Shown here: positions 1 to 8,665 of the stretch, in pieces
How positions within the stretch are numbered: position 1 is the stretch's first letter
Layout of the letters: each line of letters opens with the position of its first letter
Origin: JAACFF01 sp963807975
Lineage (GTDB): Bacteria > Chloroflexota > Anaerolineae > Promineifilales > Promineifilaceae
Direction: 5' to 3'
Assembly: GCA_963807975.1 (NCBI GenBank)
Contig: CAWEDV010000001.1
Coordinates: forward strand, 1,612,001-1,676,000
DNA: 64,000 nt
Notes under the pieces: generated by a model
Database searches by the model: none
Told to the model about the DNA's origin: nothing
The model's input: the letters and a program-made list of their open reading frames with translations, nothing else
Position numbers and translations under genes: made by a program

Positions 1-185
1 TCTACGTCTTTGACGAGCAGATGTTGAACAATGTCGACCAGATTGGTGCTGACGTCGACGCGCTCAACGAGTCCGTCGCCCAAGGCGCTCAAATCGATGA
101 AGCAATTCGCCAGCTGAACAGCGACCTCGGCACCGCCAACGAAATCTTCAACGGCCGTACCGAAGTATTAATGGGCATTAGCTAA
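1..185 (+). CDS. C-terminal end of an unidentified protein (5' truncated)
   Basis: An open frame runs in from the window edge and stops at TAA 183-185. About 60 residues are visible, starting YVFDEQMLNNVDQIGAD and ending EVLMGIS. The segment is hydrophilic, with hydrophobic residues spaced as in an amphipathic or coiled-coil helix, and it has no Cys or membrane segment. The next gene starts 57 bases downstream on the same strand with a good ribosome site, so the two could be co-transcribed. I do not recognise the family from this fragment, and its role is unknown. Confidence 0.6.
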   Translation, partial: YVFDEQMLNNVDQIGADVDALNESVAQGAQIDEAIRQLNSDLGTANEIFNGRTEVLMGIS

Positions 186-242
186 AACCTTTTCCCGGAA
201 CTTCCTCGTTTCCGGGAAAATGAAATAATAAAGGAGATAATC

Positions 243-1307
243 ATGCCACAAGTCTTTGACGTAGTATCTGTCCAATCCTGGGGAAGAAATGAGATCGTTC
301 AGAAGTTCCCGCGCGGTGGCCCAGGAGACATCAAACTCGGCTCCCAGCTTATCGTGCAGCCCGGCGAAACGGCCGCCTTCGTCCGTGGTGGGGAAGCCCT
401 GGGCACCTTTGAGCCAGGCCGCTATACCCTCACCACCGAGAACATCCCCTTCCTGACCAACCTATTTGAAGCTGGACTGTTTGGCGGTAAGAATGTTTTT
501 ACCGCCGATGTCTTCTTCGTTAAAACCACCGACATGACCATGCGCTGGGGCACCGTGAACCCCATTATCGTCGAGCATCCTCAGCGTATGCCCGGCGCCA
601 GCGCAATGCGCGGCAACGGCACCTACGTCATTAAGGTCAAAGATCCCTGGCGTTTCCTCAATGCCATGGACGCCTTCCGCGACACCGTCAACCAGACCGA
701 TATCAAGGGCCGGCTTGATCCTATGTTGGGCGTCATGATCCAGGACAAGCTCAGCGAACTCGCCATTCAGCAAAACCTTGGCCCCGCTCAATTGCAGTCC
801 TTCACCAAAGATCTCAATGAGCTTCTCATTGGTTTGCTGCAAGAAGAGTTCGATGCCATTGGCATGACCATGATCGACTTCAATATCGTCATGGGCCTGC
901 ACCCCAACTCCTTGGAAGTCGTCACCAATATGGGCTACGGTACCAGCTACGTGGCCAAGCAGCAGGCTGACGCCCTGGTCGCTGCCGCCGAGAACCCCTC
1001 CGGCGCCGGCGGACTGGCTGAAGTAGGCATCGGGGCCATGGGCATTGGCGCAATGCAGCAGCAGCAGCAGTTCCTTCAGCAGCAGCAAATGCAGCAGCAG
1101 ACAGCTGCCGCCCAGCAAGCCGCCGCCCCGCCCACCGAGGCGGCTGGTATGCCCGACGTCATGACCCCCGAGCAGGCTGCCTCCATTTTGCAAGTCTCTC
1201 GTGAAGACGTCGTTGCCGCCATTGAAGCCGGCGATCTCAAAGCACGCAAAATAGGCAACGCCTATCGCATCAGCAAAGCCAACATGGAAGCCTTCCTCGC
1301 CGGCTAA
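243..1307 (+). CDS. SPFH/band-7 protein with C-terminal excisionase-type HTH
   Basis: The 354-residue product starts at ATG after AAGGAGATAATC, a strong ribosome site. Residues about 25-240 resemble the virion-core/YdjI-type SPFH (band 7) family: a beta-rich 'IVQPGETAAFVRGGEALGTF' opening, an 'FVKTTDMTMRWGT' strand and a long helical tail 'DPMLGVMIQDKLSEL'. No signal peptide or membrane helix is evident. A low-complexity Q/A-rich stretch (about 270-298, CAG-rich DNA at 1054-1110) links this to a C-terminal 50-residue module (MTPEQAASILQVSREDVV...) that looks like an excisionase/MerR-type helix-turn-helix (HTH_17). SPFH proteins usually form oligomers at membranes. The HTH suggests DNA or protein binding, but this is inference. 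The family call is good; the function is unknown. Confidence 0.82.
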   Translation: MPQVFDVVSVQSWGRNEIVQKFPRGGPGDIKLGSQLIVQPGETAAFVRGGEALGTFEPGRYTLTTENIPFLTNLFEAGLFGGKNVFTADVFFVKTTDMTMRWGTVNPIIVEHPQRMPGASAMRGNGTYVIKVKDPWRFLNAMDAFRDTVNQTDIKGRLDPMLGVMIQDKLSELAIQQNLGPAQLQSFTKDLNELLIGLLQEEFDAIGMTMIDFNIVMGLHPNSLEVVTNMGYGTSYVAKQQADALVAAAENPSGAGGLAEVGIGAMGIGAMQQQQQFLQQQQMQQQTAAAQQAAAPPTEAAGMPDVMTPEQAASILQVSREDVVAAIEAGDLKARKIGNAYRISKANMEAFLAG

Positions 1308-1335
1308 ACCTTCTGACGTTAGAAATCTACCACCC

Positions 1336-1391
1336 AGATTGGTTAAATCTTTCAGGAGTCACAAACCTCCCCAGAAAGATTTAACCAATCT
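1336..1391. repeat. Perfect 18-bp inverted repeat (hairpin, 20-nt loop)
   Basis: The left arm 1336-1353 reads AGATTGGTTAAATCTTTC. The right arm 1374-1391 is its exact reverse complement. The loop of 20 nt contains AGG/CCT, which could lengthen the structure. Each arm also has an internal GATT...AATC symmetry. It lies 29 bases past the stop of the SPFH gene and downstream of the convergent 84-residue gene region. It could be a bidirectional terminator, but there is no U-run after either arm, so a REP/MITE-like dispersed palindrome is at least as likely. Confidence 0.75.
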
Positions 1392-1481
1392 CGACACAAT
1401 AGACCCTCTGAAGATTCAACACTATCTGTTGCCCGTCAACTGGATTGGCCACGCTCTTCCCTTGTGCTTACTGGGTGGACG

Positions 1482-1733
1482 TCACTCACACTCGATACAA
1501 GTGACCGAAATGAGCGGCAGGCCTAGGGTGTAAAGCCGGCGCAGCAGACCCTGTAAAGCAGCCTGGTCAACCGTACCCGTCAGCTTGGTGACTGGCCTGG
1601 AGTCACCTTCCACTTCAATCACTACCGTCATGCGCCCATCCCAATCTGTCCAACGCTCATCAAGCTCGCCTGGCACCTTGATTTCGTAATTCACGGGTCG
1701 ATCCAGGGTTAGTTTCTGTCTGACTTCTTTCAT
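1482..1733 (-). CDS. Small conserved hypothetical protein
   Basis: The product has 83 residues from ATG at 1733; a GTG one codon upstream is an alternative, and AGGGATAG lies at ribosome-site distance. It begins with a two-stranded 'YEIKVPGELDERWTDW' segment and ends with 'VDQAALQGLLRRLYTLG' and 'LPLISV'. I recognise this signature from short uncharacterised proteins common in Chloroflexota and some Cyanobacteria, but no function is known for them. The C-terminus CIECE has two Cys residues separated by two residues. It stands alone between the palindrome downstream and a 240-bp gap upstream. Confidence 0.72.
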   Translation of the reverse strand: MKEVRQKLTLDRPVNYEIKVPGELDERWTDWDGRMTVVIEVEGDSRPVTKLTGTVDQAALQGLLRRLYTLGLPLISVTCIECE

Positions 1734-1973
1734 CACGATCTATCCCTTTTCACTTCCACTCCTATAACTAACATCATGCCGCGCAGCTGCGGTTATTGCT
1801 ACGAACCAATGAACCATTCCCGCAAATATTCCCCAATGGTGGGCCTGATTTTCTACCCTAACAATGCCCCGATAGAAGAGGCTTGACCGTCAGAACCGCT
1901 TTTTTCACTTCAGTCATGTGAGCTTCAAATTCGGGAATCAGTATGAGCCCTTTTGAGACACTGATCGCCAACC

Positions 1974-3023
1974 TCATAATGCATCGGTAACGAGAACTAC
2001 CTTACCCGCATATCCGCCATGCTCGAGCAGTTCATGAGCACGAGCGGCCTCAGCCAACGGGATTCGATCCGCTACCACCGGCTTGATTTTGCCCGATTCC
2101 AGCAGGTCGAACAGTTCTGCCAGAGTTTCACGGTACCAGGTATTGTGCGCTATCGCATATTCTGCGAGATTCGGGGTCAAAGGCAATTGCCTGCCGTCCG
2201 GAATGAGCTTGAGCATGAACACCATCAGCAGCGTGAGCGGAATAACGCGCAGCCCTCCCTTGTTCGTCGCCGCCACACCGAACCGTATTAATCGCCCATT
2301 TTTGCGTAATGCCTGGTACGAACGCCAGAGTTGCTTTGCGCCGCCAACGGGGTCAAACGCAACGACCACACCATCACCAGTGAGCGTGCGGATACGCTTA
2401 ACGAAGTCCTCAGTGCAGTAGTCGATCGGCGTGGCTCCCAGCTCGGACACGAGTTCGTGATTGTCCTTTGAGGCTGTTCCGAAGATTTCCAGGCCAGCCA
2501 ACTTACCAAGCTCAAGCAGTGCTGTCCCCACCCCGCCTGCTGCAACGTGAACGAGGATACGCTCCCCGCTGCGCACGTTGGCGGTCTGGTGCAGCATTAA
2601 GTGCGCGGTAAGGTAGTTTGCTACCAGACAAACTGCCTCGACAGGATCCAGATCCGCTGGAAGGGGAACCAACTCGCTGGCGGGTAGGCTGGTATACTCT
2701 GCATAGCCACCGCCGCGAGGGTAGCCGGCAACCCGCTGCCCCATCTCAACCGATATCACCCCCGCACCCAGCTTGTCCACAACACCGACAATATCCTCCC
2801 CCTGAGTAAATGGCACGCCAGTAGAAACAGGAATCGAACCCGATCGGCGGTGCATGAGATCATAGGCGGAGTCTCCTGCGGCAAGGACCTTAATGCGAAC
2901 CTCACCAGCCAAGGGCTCGGGAAGATTTTCCTCCCACACCTGCAGCACTTCCGGCCCACCGTGTTGTGTCACGACAACTCGATGATTTATTTTTGTGTCG
3001 GTTTGTTCTTTGGTAATCATCAT
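1974..3023 (-). CDS. MDR-superfamily zinc-independent dehydrogenase / quinone reductase
   Basis: This medium-chain dehydrogenase/reductase has 349 residues, the normal length. The N-terminal GroES-like part begins 'HRVVVTQHGGPEVLQV' with the typical 'GEVRIKVLAAGDS' strand. The Rossmann motif is 'VHVAAGGVGTALLELGK' (about 155-172), followed by 'AFDPVGG'. Structural and catalytic zinc Cys clusters are absent, as in the quinone-oxidoreductase branch, so it probably uses NADPH to reduce quinones or enones. It starts at ATG 3023 after AGGATAGGA. It is the last gene of the minus-strand run 5634 to 1974 and lies 97 bases after another MDR gene, so it is probably in the same operon. The substrate is unknown. 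Confidence 0.88.
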   Translation of the reverse strand: MMITKEQTDTKINHRVVVTQHGGPEVLQVWEENLPEPLAGEVRIKVLAAGDSAYDLMHRRSGSIPVSTGVPFTQGEDIVGVVDKLGAGVISVEMGQRVAGYPRGGGYAEYTSLPASELVPLPADLDPVEAVCLVANYLTAHLMLHQTANVRSGERILVHVAAGGVGTALLELGKLAGLEIFGTASKDNHELVSELGATPIDYCTEDFVKRIRTLTGDGVVVAFDPVGGAKQLWRSYQALRKNGRLIRFGVAATNKGGLRVIPLTLLMVFMLKLIPDGRQLPLTPNLAEYAIAHNTWYRETLAELFDLLESGKIKPVVADRIPLAEAARAHELLEHGGYAGKVVLVTDAL

Positions 3024-3120
3024 TCCTATCCTGTGACATCTCTCATCATTACCTTCCTGCTTCCTTTATGTGCCTGGAACGGGGCTGATAGAAGAAGTCG
3101 CGAGATTGGGCTAGGTTATT

Positions 3121-4041
3121 CTATACCACAGTTATGGCTACATTCCCCTTTTTGTGTCCCTTTTCAACATAACTATGTGCTTCGACAATCTTTTCGAGCG
3201 AATAGCATCTATCAATGACTGGTTTTAGCCTTTCCCCCACAATGAGCTCTTTGAGCGCAAACAGGTCTTCAATCGTTTCCTTACCTCCAGAGTCCTTTAT
3301 TACATTGAGGTAAATCCCTGTTTTCTTCAGAGACTTTTTTCCCTGTGCAGCTGAGATCTTGGCCACGGCATCAACAACGACATCATAGCTCTGACCACTC
3401 TCTGTGAAATCCTCCGTGGTGTAGTCAATGACCTCGTCAGCTCCCAGAGATTTCACCAAATCCAAATTTGCTGTGCTGCACACCCCGGTCACTTCCGCTC
3501 CAGTCTGCTTGGCAATCTGTACGGCATAGGTACCTACTGCTCCTGAGGCGCCATAGATAAGCACATGCTGTCCACGCTGGATCTGTGCTTTTCTAAGCAC
3601 TCTTAAAGCTGTCATCCCGCCGCCAGGGACAGCGGCGGCTTCCTTATAGCTTATATTGGCCGGTTTAGTCACTAGAATGCCATCCTCCGGCAGGCACTTA
3701 TACTCGGCATAGCCCCCAAATTTCGCTCCGAAGGTAGATGCTAAAACTTGGTCTCCTTGCTTGAAGAGTTTTACTTCTCTACCGATTGATTCAATTTCAC
3801 CGGCCAGCTCCATGCCAAGTATGGGTCTTCTTGGTTTTCTAAGCCCCAACGCTAAATGGAGCATGATTGTTTGAATTTTGGAATCCGGATGTTTGCCAGA
3901 TCGTAGTATTACGTCGCCAATGGTAACTGTGGTAGCATGGATTTTTACCAGGACTTCATTGTCATTTGGCGTAGGCTTTGCACGCTCTTTTAGTTGAAGT
4001 ACCTCCGGTGGGCCATATTTTTCATAAACAACTACTTTCAT
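3121..4041 (-). CDS. NAD(P)-dependent alcohol dehydrogenase (MDR family)
   Basis: The 306-residue product starts at ATG 4041 behind GGGAGA. It begins 'MKVVVYEKYGPPEVLQL'. It has the MDR GroES-like domain, then 'EAAAVPGGGMTALRVLRK' and the nucleotide-binding loop 'IYGASGAVGTYAVQIAKQ' (about 160-178), and ends '...EKGHKKGNVAITVV'. No zinc ligands are visible, which fits the quinone-oxidoreductase/enoyl-reductase-like branch. It closely resembles the broken copy at 9037-10013, so the two are probably duplicates. It sits between an acyltransferase and a second MDR gene on the same strand. The substrate cannot be told from sequence. Confidence 0.9.
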   Translation of the reverse strand: MKVVVYEKYGPPEVLQLKERAKPTPNDNEVLVKIHATTVTIGDVILRSGKHPDSKIQTIMLHLALGLRKPRRPILGMELAGEIESIGREVKLFKQGDQVLASTFGAKFGGYAEYKCLPEDGILVTKPANISYKEAAAVPGGGMTALRVLRKAQIQRGQHVLIYGASGAVGTYAVQIAKQTGAEVTGVCSTANLDLVKSLGADEVIDYTTEDFTESGQSYDVVVDAVAKISAAQGKKSLKKTGIYLNVIKDSGGKETIEDLFALKELIVGERLKPVIDRCYSLEKIVEAHSYVEKGHKKGNVAITVV

Positions 4042-4121
4042 CTGAGTATTCTCCCTATCATCGGATGTGCTTATTTACGGTTCGCTATTGGAGGGCGTTG
4101 GCTCTTTGTTTACCAATCGAT

Positions 4122-5324
4122 TTAGAGCACTCGTGACACACCCGGTATTTTGCGGATTGCCCAGGCAGACGCGAAGCAGATCGGAATTATGATAACGGCC
4201 GCCAGACTGAATTTGAGTATGGGCCCAAGATCAATTCCCCACGAAGCAAGCGCCAGATAAAAGGAATAGGCGAGAATGATAATTATCGGGCTATGGATCA
4301 CATAGACTGCATAGCTCTGTTGAGAGAGAAAACTGCCCAACCTGCTCTTCCCGTTGAAATAGCGACGGAAGAAAGTAATCGCCCCTAGACACAGGCCGAC
4401 GGCGAAGATAGAATCCCACAGTGCATAAACGGCCGAAGGCCAGCTCCCGTTACCAAGAAAACCCATGGTTCCACCCAACATACCCAATATTGCAATCGGG
4501 AATAACAAGAGGGTTGCCACCAATGCAGTCACGAAGCCTACTTTGCCCATACGCGCGGTCACTGTTCGGAACCAGTCCCGGCGATAGGCGACGATACCGG
4601 TGACAAAAAAACTAATGTATTGCGGCAGGTAACCAAGCGTTGGAAAGTCAAGCACAGATTTCCCTATCGGGATGAAGATCCGTACCAGGTAAGTTACTAG
4701 GGCTAACGCCACAATGAAAATGCCAATACCGAGATAAGTCGGGGGTGAGTATTCACCCTTCGCTGATGGTGGACGGTTCCTGGTTAGCCATCTCCAGGCA
4801 GCATAACCAAGGCTGAAGATTAGCAGCAGCGCGAGGAACCAGGCAACCCCAAGACCGATGAATTTGGGATACATTTGCCAGTAGTTTTGCCAGGTTAGCG
4901 GCTCCGCAATCCAGATAGCTGGTTTCAGGTAAAGACCGATATTTGAGAACGGGTTGATCAGAAATATCCATATGATGAGTGGAATGCCAAGACGAAGCAG
5001 CCGTTCATTCAGGAAGGAACCCGACCCCCTGCGATCAAATGATCCCGGCGTAAAATAGCCTGCCAATAAGAAAAAGGCACCCATGAACCACGCCTGGTTA
5101 AAAAACACGAATATAACCATCGCGAAGCCCCCAAGAGATTCACCTTGCGGGGGATCTACGTACCAGAACGATACGCCCTCCCCATAGACGATGGCCACAT
5201 GGTGCAGTACGACCAGGATGACCAATGCCGCACGCAGATAATCAATAAAGAACAGGCGGGAAGGTGCCATGGTTATTGCCTTATCTGCGGATTTTTCCAC
5301 TGCTTGAACACTGATTTGAGCCAT
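4122..5324 (-). CDS. Acyltransferase family 3 integral membrane protein
   Basis: The protein has 400 residues if it starts at ATG 5324, which follows GGGAGAGTATGAA. An in-frame TTG at 5339 is less likely. It carries the acyltransferase_3 opening 'FIDYLRAALVILVVLHHVAI' with the His pair expected to be catalytic, then about ten hydrophobic helices ending 'FASAWAIRKIPGV'. Members of this family (OpgC, OafA and similar) transfer acyl groups to sugars or lipids on the outer face of the membrane. It is the second gene of the run that starts at 5634, between a small membrane protein and two MDR dehydrogenases. The acceptor molecule is not predictable. Confidence 0.87.
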   Translation of the reverse strand: MAQISVQAVEKSADKAITMAPSRLFFIDYLRAALVILVVLHHVAIVYGEGVSFWYVDPPQGESLGGFAMVIFVFFNQAWFMGAFFLLAGYFTPGSFDRRGSGSFLNERLLRLGIPLIIWIFLINPFSNIGLYLKPAIWIAEPLTWQNYWQMYPKFIGLGVAWFLALLLIFSLGYAAWRWLTRNRPPSAKGEYSPPTYLGIGIFIVALALVTYLVRIFIPIGKSVLDFPTLGYLPQYISFFVTGIVAYRRDWFRTVTARMGKVGFVTALVATLLLFPIAILGMLGGTMGFLGNGSWPSAVYALWDSIFAVGLCLGAITFFRRYFNGKSRLGSFLSQQSYAVYVIHSPIIIILAYSFYLALASWGIDLGPILKFSLAAVIIIPICFASAWAIRKIPGVSRVL

Positions 5325-5409
5325 TTCATACTCTCCCAAAATTGTGTGACAACTGTATTAGCTATCTCCCATGAGCAAGATGAAATCTTGCCCTAGAAGA
5401 AGTTTGTTT

Positions 5410-5634
5410 TCACCATTCCCCAGTGATGTAACGCGCGATACCCATGGCTATAAAGCCAACACCAAGCCCAGCGAAAAGACCGGCTGAGATATTCCCGGTT
5501 AGAAAACCTATGGCAAAGCCAATCATTAAGAATCCTACAAAAAATAGACCGCTGATTCCCTTTCTACTGCGTTCTTGCTTATCACCAGACATTTCAATTG
5601 CCTCCTTGGTCGCATTTTCCTCTTTGGTATTCAT
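5410..5634 (-). CDS. Small two-helix membrane protein
   Basis: The product is 74 residues with a charged N-terminus (MNTKEENATKEAIEMSGDKQ) and then two glycine-rich hydrophobic helices, 'GLFFVGFLMIGFAIGFLTG' and 'AGLFAGLGVGFIAMGIARY'. AAGGTG lies 8 bases before the ATG. It is the first gene after the promoter at 5686-5714 and 85 bases before the acyltransferase gene. I do not recognise a named family. Its length, ribosome site and position behind a promoter support it being real. Confidence 0.65.
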   Translation of the reverse strand: MNTKEENATKEAIEMSGDKQERSRKGISGLFFVGFLMIGFAIGFLTGNISAGLFAGLGVGFIAMGIARYITGEW

Positions 5635-5685
5635 CCTCTTTCACCTTTCTGATTGTTACTGAACTTCAATGCACTTTGTACCTTC

Positions 5686-5714
5686 ATCATAATCACAGAA
5701 GGTACTAGTGTCAT
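5686..5714 (-). promoter_or_regulatory. Predicted sigma70-type promoter A
   Basis: On the minus strand the -35 is ATGACA (5709-5714), the spacer is 17 bases and the -10 is TATGAT (5686-5691). A start site near 5679 would give a leader of about 45 bases before the small membrane protein gene at 5634. The same arrangement, with a similar sequence, occurs at 10062-10091 in front of the decayed dehydrogenase. Confidence 0.6.
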
Positions 5715-5715
5715 A

Positions 5716-5741
5716 CCCCAAAAGTGTTATTTGAGGTGCTA
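5716..5741 (-). promoter_or_regulatory. Candidate operator for the MalT-type regulator (direct repeat)
   Basis: Read on the minus strand, this site has two similar 9-mers, TAGCACCTC and TAACACTTT, 12 bases apart, followed by TGGGG that abuts the -35 of promoter A. The paralogous site (10093-10118) keeps the same layout: TTAACCCGC then TTAACACTT with the same 12-base period, followed by CGGGG. MalT-like activators are known to bind asymmetric direct repeats upstream of the -35. Assignment to the regulator at 5839-8640 is inference from adjacency and conservation. Confidence 0.5.
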
Positions 5742-5838
5742 ATAGTAAGTTTGACATATTACAGGGGTGTGCTCAGGGGAAACAAGTGGGCCGTAAACCT
5801 GACGTTTTATTGTTTCTGTTCGTTACCGGTGCCGGAAT

Positions 5839-8640
5839 TTAGCCACCGAGCAATGAGCTGGATGGCAGTATCTTTAAAACTCTTGATCTGATGACCGCTT
5901 GCGCCCGCTTGTGGACACCAAGTTTGCCGTAGATGTTACGGGTATGGACCTTGACTGTATTTACTGAAAGGTATAATCGACCGGCGATTTCTCGATTCGA
6001 AAGCCCTTCTGCAATGAGTTGCAGTACTTCAAGTTCCCGTTCACTCAGCGGCTCGATCAATTTTAATTGATCAGCTTCGGACGTCGGCGTGGCGGCTTGC
6101 ACGCTTTGGTCCGATGAGAAAGCTGCCAATAAATGACGAACATAATCTGGAGCAATGTCACGGTTGAGGGCTTCATTAAGCAAGCGAACCATCGGCTGGC
6201 CTTCATCGACAAAAATGCGGACAAAACCTTCCGGTTCAGCAAAGGTGAAAGCACGCCCCAGTGCCGCTAGTGCTCGATTTATCTCGCCCTCGGCTTGAAA
6301 GGTCAGCGCCTGGAGAATCTTAATCTCAATTACCGCTGAAGTTCGTCCTCCCGCCTCAGCAGTCTTGAGCAATTGCTCAAGCAGCCTGTCGGTTTCGTCT
6401 AAACGCCCTTGAGCAATTAAGATACGGGACAGGACCAGATAATCAAATAGCGAGAAGAAATCAATTTCGTGCGGCGGTGTGAGCTCACCACCGCTAGCGA
6501 GCCCACGTTCTCGCGACCAATTGCTGGCAAACTCCAGCTTATCTTGTTCCAGCCACAGCCGTGCCTGCCATGCAGTTATCTGGTTCATGACCCAGGGTGG
6601 CACATTGGAGACACGAGCGAGATTCTCCGTCCTTTGAATGATCGCTTTGATGCCTGCCAGATCCCCAGTGGAATATAAAATCCTTATCAGACAAATCGAG
6701 CCCCAGCCGAGCATCGCCATATCTACGCCGCTTGCAGTCAACGCTTCACCTTTTATCGCCTGATGCATGGCCCCATCTAGATCATTCAGCTCAGCCAGCA
6801 CCTCACCCCAAATCACCAGCAACAGGCCAATCAAACTCGTCTGTGAAAGCCCAAAATCGTTACCAATTTGCACCTGTTGTTGGCAAATATCAATGGTTCG
6901 CTGCAAATTTCCCTGAGCCCTCAGAGTTATGGCCAATTTCATACTAGCTAACATAGCATAATAGATATCACCTGAAGCTTTGCAATCCTTCAGCGCCTCC
7001 AATCGAGCCTCATACGCTGCCGTCATATCACCCTTGAATCCGTGCGCATCGCCTAAGACAATAGCAGTGATGCTGCGCCAAGCTGAATCCTGCTCGGGAA
7101 GATGCTCAAGGGCAAGGCGTGCGTGCTCTATAATCCCCGGCACATTTCCCTGGTAAGAATGCATGAAGGCCTGGATAGCGGCTGCCCTACCTTGCAGTTG
7201 CCAGTACGCAGAATCAGCTAACGAATCCTGCTCTTGCAGCTCGGATTCTGGAGCACGATCAAAGCTTGAGTTGAGCGCATGTTGGACACTCTGGAGACAC
7301 TTTTCTGCTTCACGGTGCTGACCACTGGCGAACAGATACCAAGTGTGAAAGATGCCGAGATGCGGCCTGGAAAAAACCAATTCGATAGGCAGCTTCACCA
7401 GCCAGCGTCGCAATTCAACGTGACCACCATGTTGCCAAACAATATCAGACTGCTCTTCAATCAGCTGTGCCGCCCGCTCGAAATCTTCGGCTCTCAGAGC
7501 GTGCTCTATCGCCTCATCGCTGAAACCGTTCTGTTCGTACCACCTACTTGCCTGACTGTGCAGCCAAAGAATATTGTCCAAATGGGTTTGGCGTAATTTT
7601 TGACGCAATAAATCCTCAAAGAGATGGTGATATCGAAACCATTGTCGTTTTCCATCAAGAGGGACAATAAACAGATTGCGGCGTTCTAACATTTCTAGTG
7701 TCGCCTGGCCATTGTCCTGACCGGTAAGGGCATCGCAAAGGGAGCCGGTCAAGCGGTCGAGAACTGCCGTTTGCAGCAAAAAACTCTGCATGCTTTCTGA
7801 CTGCTGCTCGAGCACTTCTTCTATCAGATAATCCAGCACAAAACGGTGGCTGCCAGTAAAAGAACTGATGAGGCTGGCGGCATCTTTGTTCCCCTGCATG
7901 GAAATCGCAGCCAACTGCAAACCAGCGATCCAACCTTCGGTACGGGTCTCCAAAGCGGCAATATCTTCCTTGGAAAGGTTCAGTCCCATCGCCAGGTTGA
8001 GAAACCCGGTTGCTTCGGCAGAGGAAAAACGCAGGTCTGCAGCGCGCATTTCCGTTAATTGGCCGCGGGCCCGCAGACGGGCCATCGGCAGTTGCGGATC
8101 ATCACGGGTGGCGATTACCAGATGCATTTGCGGTGGCAGCCGTTCGAGCATAAAAGCGAGAGCCTCATCCACCTGTGACGATTCTATGACGTGGTAGTCG
8201 TCGAGGACGAGGATAATTCTATTGGGGATGCGCGCAATATCGTTGATCAAGGAAGTCAAAACGTCCCTGGTTGGGGGTGGCTGAGAAGATTGGAGCATGT
8301 CCAGCGCCCCTCGCCCAACTTTGGTTTCCGTTCTTTGAATCTGGTCTAAAGCAGCGACAAAGTATGCCAGGAAGCGCCTTGGGTCATTGTCCTGTTCATC
8401 CAGAGAAAGCCAGGCGATTCTATTGTCAATTTGGCCTTCTTTGGATGCCTCCAAACGCAAGCTGCCCACCCATTCGCTAACGATTGTAGTTTTACCAAAG
8501 CCGACCGGGGCCGAGACGAGGGTTAGTTTGTGGCCAAGTTGAAAGCCCTGATTGAGCCGATCAATGAGGTGTGGCCTGGGCACCAAGTTAGGCCGTAAAG
8601 GCGGAATGAACAGTTTCGTGCGCAGCAGTGCCAGTGACAT
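5839..8640 (-). CDS. LuxR-family ATP-dependent transcriptional regulator (MalT/LAL type)
   Basis: This 933-residue regulator starts MSLALLRTKLFIPPLRP at ATG 8640; a TTG 18 bases upstream is the only alternative. The N-terminal STAND ATPase has Walker A 'APVGFGKTT' (about 45-53) and Walker B 'ILVLDDYHVIE' (about 145). The middle 500 residues are TPR-like helices. The C-terminal LuxR helix-turn-helix is 'LSERELEVLQLIAEGLSN...NTVKVHTRNIYGKLGV' (about 862-915). Proteins of this type are activated by a small inducer plus ATP and turn on nearby genes. It probably activates the operon beginning at 5634, whose promoter has a direct-repeat site. Gene 8666-9031 lies 25 bases upstream. A truncated paralogue is at 10218-11420. 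Confidence 0.93.
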   Translation of the reverse strand: MSLALLRTKLFIPPLRPNLVPRPHLIDRLNQGFQLGHKLTLVSAPVGFGKTTIVSEWVGSLRLEASKEGQIDNRIAWLSLDEQDNDPRRFLAYFVAALDQIQRTETKVGRGALDMLQSSQPPPTRDVLTSLINDIARIPNRIILVLDDYHVIESSQVDEALAFMLERLPPQMHLVIATRDDPQLPMARLRARGQLTEMRAADLRFSSAEATGFLNLAMGLNLSKEDIAALETRTEGWIAGLQLAAISMQGNKDAASLISSFTGSHRFVLDYLIEEVLEQQSESMQSFLLQTAVLDRLTGSLCDALTGQDNGQATLEMLERRNLFIVPLDGKRQWFRYHHLFEDLLRQKLRQTHLDNILWLHSQASRWYEQNGFSDEAIEHALRAEDFERAAQLIEEQSDIVWQHGGHVELRRWLVKLPIELVFSRPHLGIFHTWYLFASGQHREAEKCLQSVQHALNSSFDRAPESELQEQDSLADSAYWQLQGRAAAIQAFMHSYQGNVPGIIEHARLALEHLPEQDSAWRSITAIVLGDAHGFKGDMTAAYEARLEALKDCKASGDIYYAMLASMKLAITLRAQGNLQRTIDICQQQVQIGNDFGLSQTSLIGLLLVIWGEVLAELNDLDGAMHQAIKGEALTASGVDMAMLGWGSICLIRILYSTGDLAGIKAIIQRTENLARVSNVPPWVMNQITAWQARLWLEQDKLEFASNWSRERGLASGGELTPPHEIDFFSLFDYLVLSRILIAQGRLDETDRLLEQLLKTAEAGGRTSAVIEIKILQALTFQAEGEINRALAALGRAFTFAEPEGFVRIFVDEGQPMVRLLNEALNRDIAPDYVRHLLAAFSSDQSVQAATPTSEADQLKLIEPLSERELEVLQLIAEGLSNREIAGRLYLSVNTVKVHTRNIYGKLGVHKRAQAVIRSRVLKILPSSSLLGG

Positions 8641-8646
8641 TCCCCC

Positions 8647-8652
8647 ATTATA
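8647..8652 (-). promoter_or_regulatory. Possible -10 element of a leaderless transcript for the MalT-type regulator
   Basis: On the minus strand TATAAT is followed by exactly GGGGGA and then the ATG at 8640. Transcription from it would start at or next to the start codon, giving a leaderless message. No convincing -35 is seen 16-18 bases upstream. The GGGGGA is too close to the ATG to serve as an ordinary ribosome site. Chance occurrence is possible. Confidence 0.3.
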
Positions 8653-8665
8653 GGGCAAAACCTAT

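Noticed and set aside
462..1193. 243-residue minus-strand frame inside the SPFH gene
   Set aside because: Low-complexity Leu/His/Gly-rich shadow of the plus-strand coding frame; the plus-strand protein has clear family motifs.
1339..1533. 64-residue plus-strand frame after the SPFH gene
   Set aside because: It runs through the palindrome and into the antisense of the 84-residue gene; no ribosome site and no family resemblance.
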